Shown here: one piece after another, positions 19,322 to 27,381 of the stretch
Layout: each line of letters begins with the position of its first letter
Numbering within the stretch: position 1 is the stretch's first letter
Assembly (NCBI RefSeq): GCF_026241095.1
Contig: NZ_JAPFGB010000025.1
Location: forward strand, 25,686 to 89,685
DNA: 64,000 nucleotides
From: Saccharopolyspora sp. NFXS83
Lineage (GTDB): Bacteria; Actinomycetota; Actinomycetes; Mycobacteriales; Pseudonocardiaceae
Direction: 5' to 3'
Translations under genes and position numbers: made by a program
The notes under the pieces: generated by a model
Told to the model about the DNA's origin: nothing
The model's database searches: none
Seen by the model: the letters and a program-made list of their open reading frames with translations, nothing else

Positions 19322-20254
19322 TCAGGCGAGTTCGGCGGAGGTGGGGGGTTCGGCTCCGGGGCGGGAGACGGTGATGGCCGCCGCGCGGGCGGCGAAGCCG
19401 AGCGCCTCGCGCCACTGGTCGTGGGTCAGGCCGCGCACCGCCTCCGGGGAGAGCGCGTCGGCGCGGTGCAGCCAGGCGAGCAGCGCCGCGTGCACCGTGT
19501 CGCCGGCGCCGATGGTGTCGGCGACCTGCGCGCGCACGCCGGGCACCTCGACGAGCTCACCGTCCCCGACCAGCGCCGCGAGCCCGTCAGCACCCCGGGT
19601 GAGCACCAGGCCCGCCGGCCCGGCCTGCTGCCAGCGGCGCAGCGCCGACCGCAGGTCCGCGTCCCCCGCCAGCCACTCCGCGTCCTCCACGGACAGCTTC
19701 AGCAGGTGCACCGACGGCAGCCAGCTCTCGAAGCGCTTGCGGTAGGCGGCCGGGTCGGCGATCAGGTCGGCGCGGATGTTCGGGTCCAGCGCCACAAACC
19801 GGCCGCGCTCGGCCTCCCGGAACAGCACCGCCTCGTAGGTCGTCGCGCCCGGTTCCAGCACCATGCCGAGCGTGCCGAACGAGACCGCGGTGACCTCGTC
19901 GGACAGCGGTCCGGGGTCGGCCACGAAGCGGGCGGCGGTCCCCTCGGTGTGGAAGCTGTAGCGCGCGGATCCGTCCTCGCTCAGGCCCACCACGGCCAGC
20001 GTCGTCGGCTCCGGTCCGCGCCGGACCAGGTCCGTGCTCACCCCGGAGTCGACCAGCCGCTCCAGGAGCTTGTCGCCGAACTGGTCGGTGGACAGGGTGG
20101 CGTGGAAACCGGCGGGCACGTCGAGCCTGCCCAGGGCGATCGCCACGTTGTACGGGCCGCCCCCGAGCCGGGGGTGCAACGGCCCTAGTTCGCCGCCTGC
20201 CGTGGCGGAGTCCGGGACGAGGTCGACGAGGGCCTCTCCACCGATGACGATCAC
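19322..20254 (-). CDS. PfkB-family sugar kinase (fructokinase-like)
   Basis: A 310-residue ribokinase-fold kinase. The start is the GTG at 20252-20254 (VIVIGGEALVDL) with GGAGG five bases upstream; longer frames into the TetR gene are rejected. The N-terminal signature GGGPYNVAIALGRL binds the sugar. The C-terminal motif DTIGAGDTVHAALL holds the anion hole and catalytic Asp. VLTRGADGL precedes the nucleotide site. Closest in form to bacterial fructokinases, which phosphorylate fructose; the substrate cannot be fixed from sequence. It lies 93 bases downstream of the TetR gene on the same strand. Confidence 0.9.
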   Translation of the reverse strand: MIVIGGEALVDLVPDSATAGGELGPLHPRLGGGPYNVAIALGRLDVPAGFHATLSTDQFGDKLLERLVDSGVSTDLVRRGPEPTTLAVVGLSEDGSARYSFHTEGTAARFVADPGPLSDEVTAVSFGTLGMVLEPGATTYEAVLFREAERGRFVALDPNIRADLIADPAAYRKRFESWLPSVHLLKLSVEDAEWLAGDADLRSALRRWQQAGPAGLVLTRGADGLAALVGDGELVEVPGVRAQVADTIGAGDTVHAALLAWLHRADALSPEAVRGLTHDQWREALGFAARAAAITVSRPGAEPPTSAELA

Positions 20255-20346
20255 GATTCCTCCGTGCTGGATGCTGACGTGCTGAACTTCCGGTCCGGCC
20301 GGGGCCGGACACCGCGCCCGCGGCATCACCGCCGGCCGGTCGGGTG

Positions 20347-21033
20347 TCACGGACCAGTGTGCTCCGCGACAAGTGGGGTGATCCGTGAATCGTCGGCCGC
20401 CGGTTCGAACAGGCCGCCCATCAGGAACTGGGACAGTTCGGCGAAGGCCTCCGCGTCGGTCAGGCCGGTGCGTTCGGCGATCTCGCCGCGCTGGATGGCG
20501 CCGATGGTGCCGCTGACCATCTCGGCGACGAACGCGGCGTGGACCTCGCGGAACACGCCTTCGCGGACGCCGTCGCGGATGTAGCGGCGCATGTTCTCGG
20601 CGGCGGCGCGGGCGTTGGCCTGGTAGGTCGCGCTGGTGGCCGCGTTGGCGGCCATGTCGGCGATGAACCGCCGCGACGCCGGGCGCAGCTGTTCGGCGGC
20701 GGCGTCGAGGTAGGCGCGCATCCGGGCGCGCACGTCGGTGACCTCGGCGACGGAGCGTTCGATCCCGGCGGTGGCGTTCTTGAAGAACTGCCCGACGACC
20801 CGCACCGCGAGCTGCTCCTTGCTGCCCGCGAGCGTGTAGAGCGTCGACTTCGAGCAGTGCAGGCGGGCGGCCAGGTCGTCGAGGGTGAAGCGGGCGAACC
20901 CCTCCTCCAGGAACAGCGCGCACAACCGGTCGAGCAGGTCGGCGCGGCGTTGCTCCTGGGTTCGCACGGTGCCGCGGCGGACCGCTCCGGCGGTCGCCTG
21001 GTCGGCGCGCACGGCCGGGTCAGGGGCGTTCAT
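20347..21033 (-). CDS. TetR-family transcriptional regulator
   Basis: A 228-residue protein starting MNAPDPAVRADQ (ATG 21031-21033). Residues ~30-75 form the TetR DNA-binding domain, with the helix-turn-helix FTLDDLAARLHCSKSTLYTLAGSKEQL. The C-terminal part is a helical ligand and dimer domain. It is divergent from the acyl-CoA dehydrogenase gene at 21246, with an inverted-repeat cluster between them, so it most likely represses that gene and itself in response to an acyl-CoA-like ligand. This last step is inference from context and family habit. Confidence 0.92.
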   Translation of the reverse strand: MNAPDPAVRADQATAGAVRRGTVRTQEQRRADLLDRLCALFLEEGFARFTLDDLAARLHCSKSTLYTLAGSKEQLAVRVVGQFFKNATAGIERSVAEVTDVRARMRAYLDAAAEQLRPASRRFIADMAANAATSATYQANARAAAENMRRYIRDGVREGVFREVHAAFVAEMVSGTIGAIQRGEIAERTGLTDAEAFAELSQFLMGGLFEPAADDSRITPLVAEHTGP

Positions 21034-21097
21034 GCGCACGAGACTGCCACAGCGCGGGACCTCGGTGGTCCGCCGGGCCTGGCGCGAAACGGACACC

Positions 21098-21137
21098 GTC
21101 AGTACTCTGACAAGTCCTGCAGTACTGATTTCAGTAC
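21098..21137. promoter_or_regulatory. Inverted-repeat cluster, candidate TetR operator
   Basis: GTCAG-TACT-CTGAC (21098-21111) is an inverted repeat. It is followed by the palindrome CAGTACTG (21120-21127) and a further TCAGTAC (21131-21137). The three CAGTAC copies sit between the divergent TetR and acyl-CoA dehydrogenase genes, where a TetR dimer would act on both promoters. Confidence 0.55.
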
Positions 21138-21245
21138 CGTCGATCTGTCCCGGCGTTCGCGAACTCGTGGACCCGTCCGCCGCGATCCACCACCCCGGCT
21201 CGCGAGCACCCGATCCCGCCCCGGTTCCGCCCAAGGAGCGCCACC

Positions 21246-22391
21246 ATGGCCGTCGACCGCCTCTTGCCCAGCCAGGAAGCCACCGACCTGCTCGAGCTGA
21301 CCGCGGAGATCGCCCGCGACGAGCTCGCCCCCGCCGCCGCGAGCGCCGAGGAGCAGGCGCACTTCCCGCGCAAGGCGTTCCGGCTGCTCGGCGCGTCCGG
21401 CCTGCTCGGCCTGCCCTACGCGGAGGAGCACGGCGGCGGCGCCCAGCCCTACGAGGTCTACCTCCAGGTGCTCGAAGAGCTCAGCAGCGCCTGGATGACC
21501 GTCGGCGTCGGCCTGTCCGTGCACACCATGTCCTGCTACCCGCTCGCCCACCACGGCACCGCTGAGCAGCGGGAGCGGTGGCTGCCGGAGATGATCGGCG
21601 GCGAGCTGCTCGGCGGCTACGCGCTGTCCGAGGCGCACGCGGGTTCCGACGCCGCCGCGCTGAGCACCCGCGCCGAGCGCGACGCCGACGACTACGTCGT
21701 CACCGGCAGCAAGTCGTGGATCACGCACGGCGGTGTGGCGGACTTCTACGCGCTGATGGCGCGGACCTCCGACGACGGGCCGCGCGGCATCAGCTGCCTG
21801 CTTGTCGACGGCGGCACGCCGGGGCTGTCGGCGGCACCGCCGGAACGCAAGATGGGCCTCACCGGCTCCCCCACCACGGAGCTGCGGTTCGAGGGCGCCC
21901 GAGTACCGGCGGAACGGCTCATCGGCGAGCCTGGTCAGGGGCTGTCCATCGCGCTGGACGCGCTGAATTCCGGGCGGCTCGGCATCGCGGCCTGCGCCGT
22001 CGGGCTCGCCCAGGGCGCGCTGGACCTCGCCGTGGACTACGCGCGGCAGCGCAGGCAGTTCGGGAAGGCGATCATCGAGTTCCAGGGCGTCGAGTTCCTG
22101 CTCGCCGACATGGCCGCCGCCGTGCAGACCGCCCGCGCCGCCTACTTGGACGGGGCGCGGCGGCGCGACGCGGGCAGGCCGTTCGCGATGCAGGCCTCGG
22201 TGGCGAAGCTGGTCGCCACCGACGCCGCGATGAAGGTGACCACCGACGCGGTGCAGGTCCTCGGCGGCGCGGGCTACACGCGCGACTTCCCCGCCGAGCG
22301 CTACATGCGCGAGGCCAAGGTCCTGCAGATCTTCGAAGGCACCAACCAGATCCAGCGCATGCTCATCGCCCGCACCCTCGACAAGAGCTGA
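21246..22391 (+). CDS. Acyl-CoA dehydrogenase
   Basis: A 381-residue FAD enzyme of beta-oxidation or branched-chain acyl-CoA breakdown, forming the alpha-beta enoyl-CoA. Visible marks: GGYALSEAHAGSDAAAL (flavin-binding region), ITHGGVADFY, the arginine-rich RQRRQFGKAI loop, and QVLGGAGYTRDFPAERYMREA. The catalytic glutamate is in QIFEGTNQIQR, the usual place for short/medium-chain enzymes. AAGGAG lies eight bases before the ATG. The divergent TetR regulator and the operator-like repeats suggest induction by a fatty-acid ligand. The exact acyl chain specificity cannot be read. Confidence 0.95.
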   Translation: MAVDRLLPSQEATDLLELTAEIARDELAPAAASAEEQAHFPRKAFRLLGASGLLGLPYAEEHGGGAQPYEVYLQVLEELSSAWMTVGVGLSVHTMSCYPLAHHGTAEQRERWLPEMIGGELLGGYALSEAHAGSDAAALSTRAERDADDYVVTGSKSWITHGGVADFYALMARTSDDGPRGISCLLVDGGTPGLSAAPPERKMGLTGSPTTELRFEGARVPAERLIGEPGQGLSIALDALNSGRLGIAACAVGLAQGALDLAVDYARQRRQFGKAIIEFQGVEFLLADMAAAVQTARAAYLDGARRRDAGRPFAMQASVAKLVATDAAMKVTTDAVQVLGGAGYTRDFPAERYMREAKVLQIFEGTNQIQRMLIARTLDKS

Positions 22392-22402
22392 GCGACCGGC
22401 GA

Positions 22403-22606
22403 CTACGCGTCCGGGTCTTCGGCGATCAAGAAGGTGTCGCGGCTGAACACGGCCCCATCCTCTTTCGCCAGGTGCGCGATGTCGTGCAGCACCGCTTCCA
22501 CTGCGACTTCGGCGACCAATGTCCAGTATTCGTCCCCGCCGGGGTCGAGTCCGGCACCGCGATCCCGCACGTCCCTGCGGCACTCATTCAGCTCAGCGGC
22601 CACCAC
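22403..22606 (-). CDS. Small hypothetical protein
   Basis: A 67-residue frame starting GTG at 22606 (MVAAELNECRRDV), 21 bases after the stop of the epimerase-like gene on the same strand. The C-terminal part (AVLHDIAHLAKEDGAVFSRD, then FLIAED) reads like a compact folded protein and not like an antisense shadow, and no other gene occupies this stretch. A weak AAGG precedes the start. Function unknown. It converges on the acyl-CoA dehydrogenase gene, leaving an 11-base gap. Confidence 0.5.
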   Translation of the reverse strand: MVAAELNECRRDVRDRGAGLDPGGDEYWTLVAEVAVEAVLHDIAHLAKEDGAVFSRDTFLIAEDPDA

Positions 22607-22627
22607 GTCGCCTTGCTGCGCTGCCGC

Positions 22628-23548
22628 TCAGAACGGGCGCAGGCCCCATTGGGCGATCCAGTCCTCGCCGGGGGCCAGGGTGATGAGGTCGGTGCCGGAG
22701 TTCAGGGCGTCCGGCGGGCAGGTCATGGGTTCGATGGCGACGGCTCGGCCGCGGCCGGGGAACTCGTCGTTCGTGTACACCTGCACCCACTTGAACACCG
22801 GGTCCGCCCACAGCTCCACGCCGTGCCCCGCAGGGCCGGTCAGCGAGTGCCGGACCAGGGAATCGCCGGGATCGGGCGCGGCGCCGCCGAACGCGGTGTC
22901 CAGCAGCACGCCCGCCAACCGGCGACCGCGGCGGAAGTCCTGCTCGTCGCCTTCCAGGGCGCGCGGCGGGCGCACCGGCAGCAGCCGCTCCGGGTCCACC
23001 GGCAGCACCGTCGCCGCCGCCAGCCGCAGCGTGCACTCGTCGGTCTCGGCCAGCCCGGCGCGCGGGTACGGGTGCACGCCCACGCCGAACGGGACCGCGC
23101 GCTTGCCCAGGTTCTCCACGGTGTGCGTGACGGTCAGCCCGGAGTCGTCCAGGGCGTAGCCGATGGAGGTGAGCAGCGGCACCGGCCAGCCCGGCTGCAC
23201 CGGGACCATCGCGTGCAGCACGATCGTCGACTCGGCGTGCTCCACCACCGTCCAAGCGGTGTGCCGGAGCAGGCCGTGGATGGCGTTGTGCCGCTCCGGT
23301 TCGGTGAGCGCCAGCTGCTGCGGCTCCCGCTCCAGGGTCCACGCGCCGTCGGCGACCCGGTTCGGCCACGGCACCAGCACCGCACCGGCGCCGCCCGGCG
23401 GGCGCTGGTCGGCGTCGTAGGTCTCGGAGTACGCCACCCCGTCCACTTCGAAGGAGCGCAGCGCGGCGCCGACCTCGGTGACCACGGCGCGCGCGGCGCC
23501 GTGCACGATCTCGAACTGCCTGCCGGTGGCCGCGACTGGATCATTCAC
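22628..23548 (-). CDS. Aldose 1-epimerase (galactose mutarotase) family protein
   Basis: A 306-residue beta-sandwich protein starting at the GTG at 23546-23548 (VNDPVAATGRQFEI). The family active-site residues are visible: His in NAIHGLLRHTAW, His in GVHPYPRAG, and the general-base Glu in AIEPMTCPPDALNSG. These enzymes interconvert alpha and beta anomers of sugars or glucose-6-phosphate; the short actinobacterial version has unsettled substrate range. The longer frame to 23620 is Arg-rich and runs into a terminator, so it was rejected. The upstream APC permease is on the same strand but separated by that hairpin. Confidence 0.9.
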   Translation of the reverse strand: MNDPVAATGRQFEIVHGAARAVVTEVGAALRSFEVDGVAYSETYDADQRPPGGAGAVLVPWPNRVADGAWTLEREPQQLALTEPERHNAIHGLLRHTAWTVVEHAESTIVLHAMVPVQPGWPVPLLTSIGYALDDSGLTVTHTVENLGKRAVPFGVGVHPYPRAGLAETDECTLRLAAATVLPVDPERLLPVRPPRALEGDEQDFRRGRRLAGVLLDTAFGGAAPDPGDSLVRHSLTGPAGHGVELWADPVFKWVQVYTNDEFPGRGRAVAIEPMTCPPDALNSGTDLITLAPGEDWIAQWGLRPF

Positions 23549-23595
23549 ACCGACCACTCTAGAACGTGCGCGCCGCGACCGTCGGCGACGCGAAA

Positions 23596-23635
23596 AAGCC
23601 CCGCCCCGCGGATGTTTCACCGCGGAACGGGGCTT
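23596..23635 (-). terminator. Hairpin terminator after the APC permease
   Basis: AAGCCCCG pairs with CGGGGCTT, and inside it CCGCGG with CCGCGG, around ATGTTTCA. It lies 12 bases past the permease stop. Confidence 0.8.
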
Positions 23636-23647
23636 CGGCGAGACCGG

Positions 23648-25042
23648 TTACTTGGCCAGCTTGTCCGCGTCGAAGTCGACGCGACCGGTGATCAGCCGGT
23701 TGACGCCCCAGAACACGACGCCGATGAGCAGCAGGCCCCCGGCGACCAGGTATTCGGCGACGGGACGGCCCGACAGCGGGCTCGCGAAGAACAGGCACAG
23801 CACGGCGCCCAGCACCGGAATCCAGGTCGGGGCCTTGAAGTGCTTGTGCTCCACGACGTCCTTGCGCAGCACCAGCACCGCGACGTTGACGATGGCGAAC
23901 ACGACCAGCAGCAGCAGCGAGGTGGTGCTGCCCAGGTCTTCGATCTCCAGCAGGCTCACCAGGACCACGGCCAGGATGCTGGTGAACAGGATCGCGACCC
24001 ACGGCGTCTGCCGGGAGCGGTGCACGCGGCCGAACACCGACGGGATGATCCGCTCGTTCGACATGCCGTAGACGAGGCGGCTGGCCATCAGCATGTTGAT
24101 CAGGGCGGTGTTGGTGACCGCGAACAGCGCGATGATGGAGAACAGGATCGGCGGGAACCACGGCGCGGCGGCCTTGACGACCAGCAGCAGCGGCGCGTCG
24201 GTCTCGGCCAGCTCGGCGGTGGGCACCAGCGTCGAGGTGATCACCGCGATGACCAGGTAGATGGCGGCGGTGATCGACAGTCCCAGCAGCAGCGCGCGCG
24301 GGAAGACCTTCGCCGGGTTGCGGGTCTCCTCGGCCATGTTCACCGAGTCCTCGAAGCCGACCATCGCGAAGAACGCCAGCGCGGTCGCCGAGGTGACGGC
24401 CAGCAGCGGGCTGGACTCGGGGTTGAACTCCAGCAGCCTGCCCGGATCCGGCGCGACCGTCGGGTCGCTGGAGCCGCTGATCAGCGCGTAGGCGCCGAAG
24501 AGGATGACCAGCAGCAGCCCGCCGAGCTCCACGCAGGTCAGCACCACGTTCATCTTCACCGACTCGCCCACGCCCCTGAAGTTGATCAGAGCCAGGACGA
24601 CGAGGAAGGCCAGCGCGACGACGATCGCGGCCGGACCCACGCTGGGGAAGATCTCCTCCAGGTAGTTGCCGCTGAACGCCTGCGCCGCGGAGGCCGCGGA
24701 GGTGATGCCGGAGCACATCACGGCGAACGCGATGATGAAGGTGATGAAGTGGATGCCGAACGCGCGGTGCACGTACAGCGGCGCGCCACCGGCCTTCGGG
24801 TACTTGCCCACCAGCTCCAGGTAGCTGCACGCGGTGAGGAACGCGACCACGAATGCGACCACGAACGGGATCCACAGCGCGCCGCCGACCTTGCCCGCGA
24901 CCTTGCCGGTCAGGGAGTACACCGTGGTGCCGAGGATGTCTCCCACCACGAAGAACAGGAGCAGTTTCGGCCCCATGACCTTCTTCAGGCCGGGCTGCGC
25001 ACCGTCGTGCGCCTCGTTGTCCATGGTCGTGTCGTTGGCCAT
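23648..25042 (-). CDS. APC-superfamily amino acid permease
   Basis: A 464-residue membrane protein with about twelve hydrophobic helices. It begins MANDTTMDNEAHDG and enters helix 1 at GPKLLLFFVVGDILGTTVYS, the glycine-rich unwound helix of APC transporters. ALAFFAMVGFEDSVNMAEETRNP, in the helix 6 region, is the typical family signature with substrate-binding residues. It probably imports an amino acid or polyamine; the substrate is not readable. The ATG at 25042 was chosen since the longer frame to 25210 is cysteine- and arginine-rich; the ribosome binding site is poor, so a start a few codons later is possible. Confidence 0.9.
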   Translation of the reverse strand: MANDTTMDNEAHDGAQPGLKKVMGPKLLLFFVVGDILGTTVYSLTGKVAGKVGGALWIPFVVAFVVAFLTACSYLELVGKYPKAGGAPLYVHRAFGIHFITFIIAFAVMCSGITSAASAAQAFSGNYLEEIFPSVGPAAIVVALAFLVVLALINFRGVGESVKMNVVLTCVELGGLLLVILFGAYALISGSSDPTVAPDPGRLLEFNPESSPLLAVTSATALAFFAMVGFEDSVNMAEETRNPAKVFPRALLLGLSITAAIYLVIAVITSTLVPTAELAETDAPLLLVVKAAAPWFPPILFSIIALFAVTNTALINMLMASRLVYGMSNERIIPSVFGRVHRSRQTPWVAILFTSILAVVLVSLLEIEDLGSTTSLLLLVVFAIVNVAVLVLRKDVVEHKHFKAPTWIPVLGAVLCLFFASPLSGRPVAEYLVAGGLLLIGVVFWGVNRLITGRVDFDADKLAK

Positions 25043-25276
25043 GGCAGGAGAGTGTGCCGGTTCGCCTGGGACGATCTTGGGGCACCCCTGGTAGAACGCC
25101 TGCGCCACCAGGCTCAGCGGCTGCGGCCGAATGCCGCAACAGCACGTCGTGGCCTGCGCTTTTCCCGCCTCGCGGTGACCGGAGGGGGACCCGATCGGCC
25201 GAGTCCGCAACCGGATCGAAACCGGACCGTCACCGCCTCCCGCTGCACCGCGCGTTCACTGCTCCGATCCGGTGAG

Positions 25277-25294
25277 ATCGCGGACCGCTCCGCG
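25277..25294 (-). terminator. Short hairpin after the MFS exporter gene
   Basis: TCGCGGA-CCGC-TCCGCGA is a perfect seven-base stem 24 bases past the MFS stop at 25318. Confidence 0.45.
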
Positions 25295-25317
25295 ACGGAC
25301 ACCGCACCGGGGGCGGA

Positions 25318-26607
25318 TCAGGCGGTCGGCGCCCGGTACCGCCAGAACGCGGGGGTCAGCAGCGCCGCGGCGAGCGCGCACACCACCACGAGCACGCCGC
25401 CCGCGGCGATGGTGGCCTGCGCGCCGATCGCGGCGCCGCCGCTGCCGTGCAGCACGTCCGCGAGCCGCGGGCCGCCCGCGACGACGACGGTGAAAACGCC
25501 TTGGATGCGACCGCGCATCTCGTCGGTCGCCGCCGCCTGCAGCATCGAGCTCCGGTAGACCATGCTCACCAGGTCCGCTCCGCCGCCGATGGCGAGGAAC
25601 AGCACGCCGAGCCACAGCGAGTCCGCCAGCCCGAAGCCGATGATCGCCACGCCCCACACGAGGACGCCGATGGTGACGCCGACGCCGTGGCGGAGGATGC
25701 GGTGCAGCCAGCCGGACAGCACCCCGAACACGAAGGCGCCCAGCGGGATCGCCGCGTACAGCCAGCCCAGCGCCGCGCCGCCGCCCGGCGGGTCGCCGTA
25801 GACGCGCTCGGCCAGTTCGGGGAACAGGGCGCGCGGCATCCCGAACACCATCGCGATGATGTCCATCAGGAACGACGTGAGCAGCACCGGATGCGTGGCG
25901 AGGTAGCGGAAGCCGTCGATGACGGAGCGCAGCCCGGCCGTCGTCGGCGCTCCCGCTAGCGGCGGCAGCGCGGGCAGCCGGAACACCGCCCACACCGCGA
26001 CGGTGAGCGCGAGCGCGTCCACCAGGTACAGCACCGACAGCCCGAGCAGCGGCAGCAGCACGCCGGCCAGCAGCGGCCCGACGACGGAGCCGAGCTGGAA
26101 CACGGTGGAGCCCAGCGCCTGCGCCGAGGGCAGCAGCGGGGCCGGGATGATCCGGGCGATGGCGGCGCTGCGCGTCGGCATGTTCACCGCGAAGCAGGTC
26201 TGCTGCAGCGCGAACAGCACCAGCACCAGCCACACCGACCCGACGCCGCCGGCGGCCACCAGCCACAGCAGGATCGCGGTCGCGGCGAGCCCGCTGTTGG
26301 TGACCAGCAGCAGCTTCCGGCGGTCCACGATGTCGGCGACGGCACCACCCCAGAGGCCGAACACCAGCAGCGGCATCAGGCCGAAGATCCCGGCGAGGCC
26401 CACGTAGGCGGAGTTGCCGGTGAGGTCGTAGAGCTGCTTGGGCACCGCGACGGCGCTGAACTGCGCCCCGACGGAGGTGACGATGCTGGAGGTCCACAGC
26501 CGCCGGTACGCCGGGTACTTCAGCGGCCGGGTGTCGAGGACGACCTTGCCGAGCAACGATCGCCAAGATCGCCGGGTTTCCGTAGCGCGCCCGCTGTCGT
26601 CGTCCAC
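25318..26607 (-). CDS. Major facilitator transporter (EntS-like exporter family)
   Basis: A 429-residue protein starting at GTG 26605-26607 (MDDDSGRATET). Twelve hydrophobic helices are visible, with LKYPAYRRLWTSSIVTSVGAQ before helix 1 and the MFS loop 2-3 motif GAVADIVDRRKLL. The sequence type is the MFS_3 group that includes enterobactin exporters and many drug efflux pumps. The cargo cannot be inferred. It stands alone; a repeat-rich non-coding block lies upstream, so its promoter would sit next to or inside that block. Confidence 0.9.
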   Translation of the reverse strand: MDDDSGRATETRRSWRSLLGKVVLDTRPLKYPAYRRLWTSSIVTSVGAQFSAVAVPKQLYDLTGNSAYVGLAGIFGLMPLLVFGLWGGAVADIVDRRKLLLVTNSGLAATAILLWLVAAGGVGSVWLVLVLFALQQTCFAVNMPTRSAAIARIIPAPLLPSAQALGSTVFQLGSVVGPLLAGVLLPLLGLSVLYLVDALALTVAVWAVFRLPALPPLAGAPTTAGLRSVIDGFRYLATHPVLLTSFLMDIIAMVFGMPRALFPELAERVYGDPPGGGAALGWLYAAIPLGAFVFGVLSGWLHRILRHGVGVTIGVLVWGVAIIGFGLADSLWLGVLFLAIGGGADLVSMVYRSSMLQAAATDEMRGRIQGVFTVVVAGGPRLADVLHGSGGAAIGAQATIAAGGVLVVVCALAAALLTPAFWRYRAPTA

Positions 26608-26774
26608 GAAGGGCCACCCTAGCCATGAGCCTCGCTAAAGAAACCATTCGTTGTGACCCACCCGACGCCCCCGCACCGCCGTCCAGGTGAACACCCCGAC
26701 ACCCACCTTCACCCCGGCAGCGACACCGAACCCCACGACGAAGCCCTGCCTCCGGCGCCGAAACCAGCCTCCCT

Positions 26775-27094
26775 GACAGCCGAAGGCCCGTGCCGGGCGG
26801 CCAAAGGCCGCGCAGCAGGCGGCAAAGCCATGCCTGGCGACCGAAGGCCGCGCACTAGGCGGCAAAGCCCACCTGCCTCACGGCGAAGCCGTGCCTCACG
26901 GCGAAGCCGTGCCTCACGGCGAAGCCGTGCCTCGCGGCGAAGCCGTGCAGTAGGCGAGCGAAGCGATGCTTGCCTTGCGGCGTAGCCGTGCTTGGCGGCC
27001 GAAGCCGTGCAGTGGGCGGCGAAGCCCGCCTGCCTTGCGGCCGAAGGCCGTGCCTGGATGCGCGCCAGCGCATAACCCACGTCGAAAAGCCGCC
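26775..27094. repeat. GC-rich short-repeat array (copy A)
   Basis: Degenerate units of the form GCGGC(G/C)GAAGCCGTGC recur through this non-coding block. At 26875-26946 four 18-base units (GCCTCACGGCGAAGCCGT, the last with one change) are in perfect tandem; each contains a CGGC-GAA-GCCG mini-hairpin. A leader ending in ATGCGC-gcca-GCGCAT (27058-27073) precedes the nested palindrome. The same kinds of unit, leader and palindrome recur at 63.66-64.0 kb. Open frames across it give RREARL-type repeats on several frames and are not believable genes. Confidence 0.85.
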
Positions 27095-27210
27095 CACCCG
27101 CGGGTTCTCAGCGGCTTCCTCGCGAGGACAGCTTTTTCCCTCGTGGCGGAGCCACTCGGGAAAAAGATCCCGCAGCGAGGAAGCCGCTGAGGTTCCGCTA
27201 CCCGACCACC
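27095..27210. repeat. Nested palindromic repeat, copy 1
   Basis: A 116-base element with three concentric stems. Outer: CTCAGCGGCTTCCTCGC (27107-27123) with its exact complement (27175-27191). Middle: CTTTTTCCC (27132-27140) with GGGAAAAAG (27158-27166). Inner: GTGGC-GGA-GCCAC (27143-27155). Outer and middle stems are separated by eight bases on each side, and middle and inner by TC on each side. Related copies lie at 38758 and 63928. It sits between the MFS exporter and pdxH. Confidence 0.92.
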
Positions 27211-27381
27211 AAAGCAACACGAGCCGTGGAAGCAATCAGTAAAGAAGACCTTCCACCGCACCACAGCAACCACACACCCAAACCGGGGAAGGCCCTAAAA
27301 CCCGACCCCACACGCCAAGCCGAACCCGACTCCAAGCCCCGCAACCACAAGCCGAACCCGACTCCGAAGCCGGCGACAGCG
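27211..27381. repeat. Spacer with an 18-base direct repeat downstream of pdxH
   Basis: CAAGCCGAACCCGACTCC occurs at 27316-27333 and again at 27348-27365. The rest is AC-rich and non-coding. No clear terminator for pdxH was found here. Confidence 0.5.

Noticed and set aside
18999..19415. A 138-codon minus-strand frame upstream of gltA
   Set aside because: Arg/Pro-rich, no binding site, overlaps the end of the sugar kinase gene.
21578..25558. A 1326-codon plus-strand frame across several genes
   Set aside because: It runs antisense or out of frame through the acyl-CoA dehydrogenase, epimerase-like and APC genes and is low-complexity.
26875..26946. Possible CRISPR array
   Set aside because: The 18-base units are directly abutting with no unique spacers, and no cas gene is present.
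26709..27273. Open frames through the repeat array giving RREARL or RHGFAV repeats
   Set aside because: Every frame is open because of the repeat period and GC content; no ribosome binding site or domain; best read as non-coding repeat.
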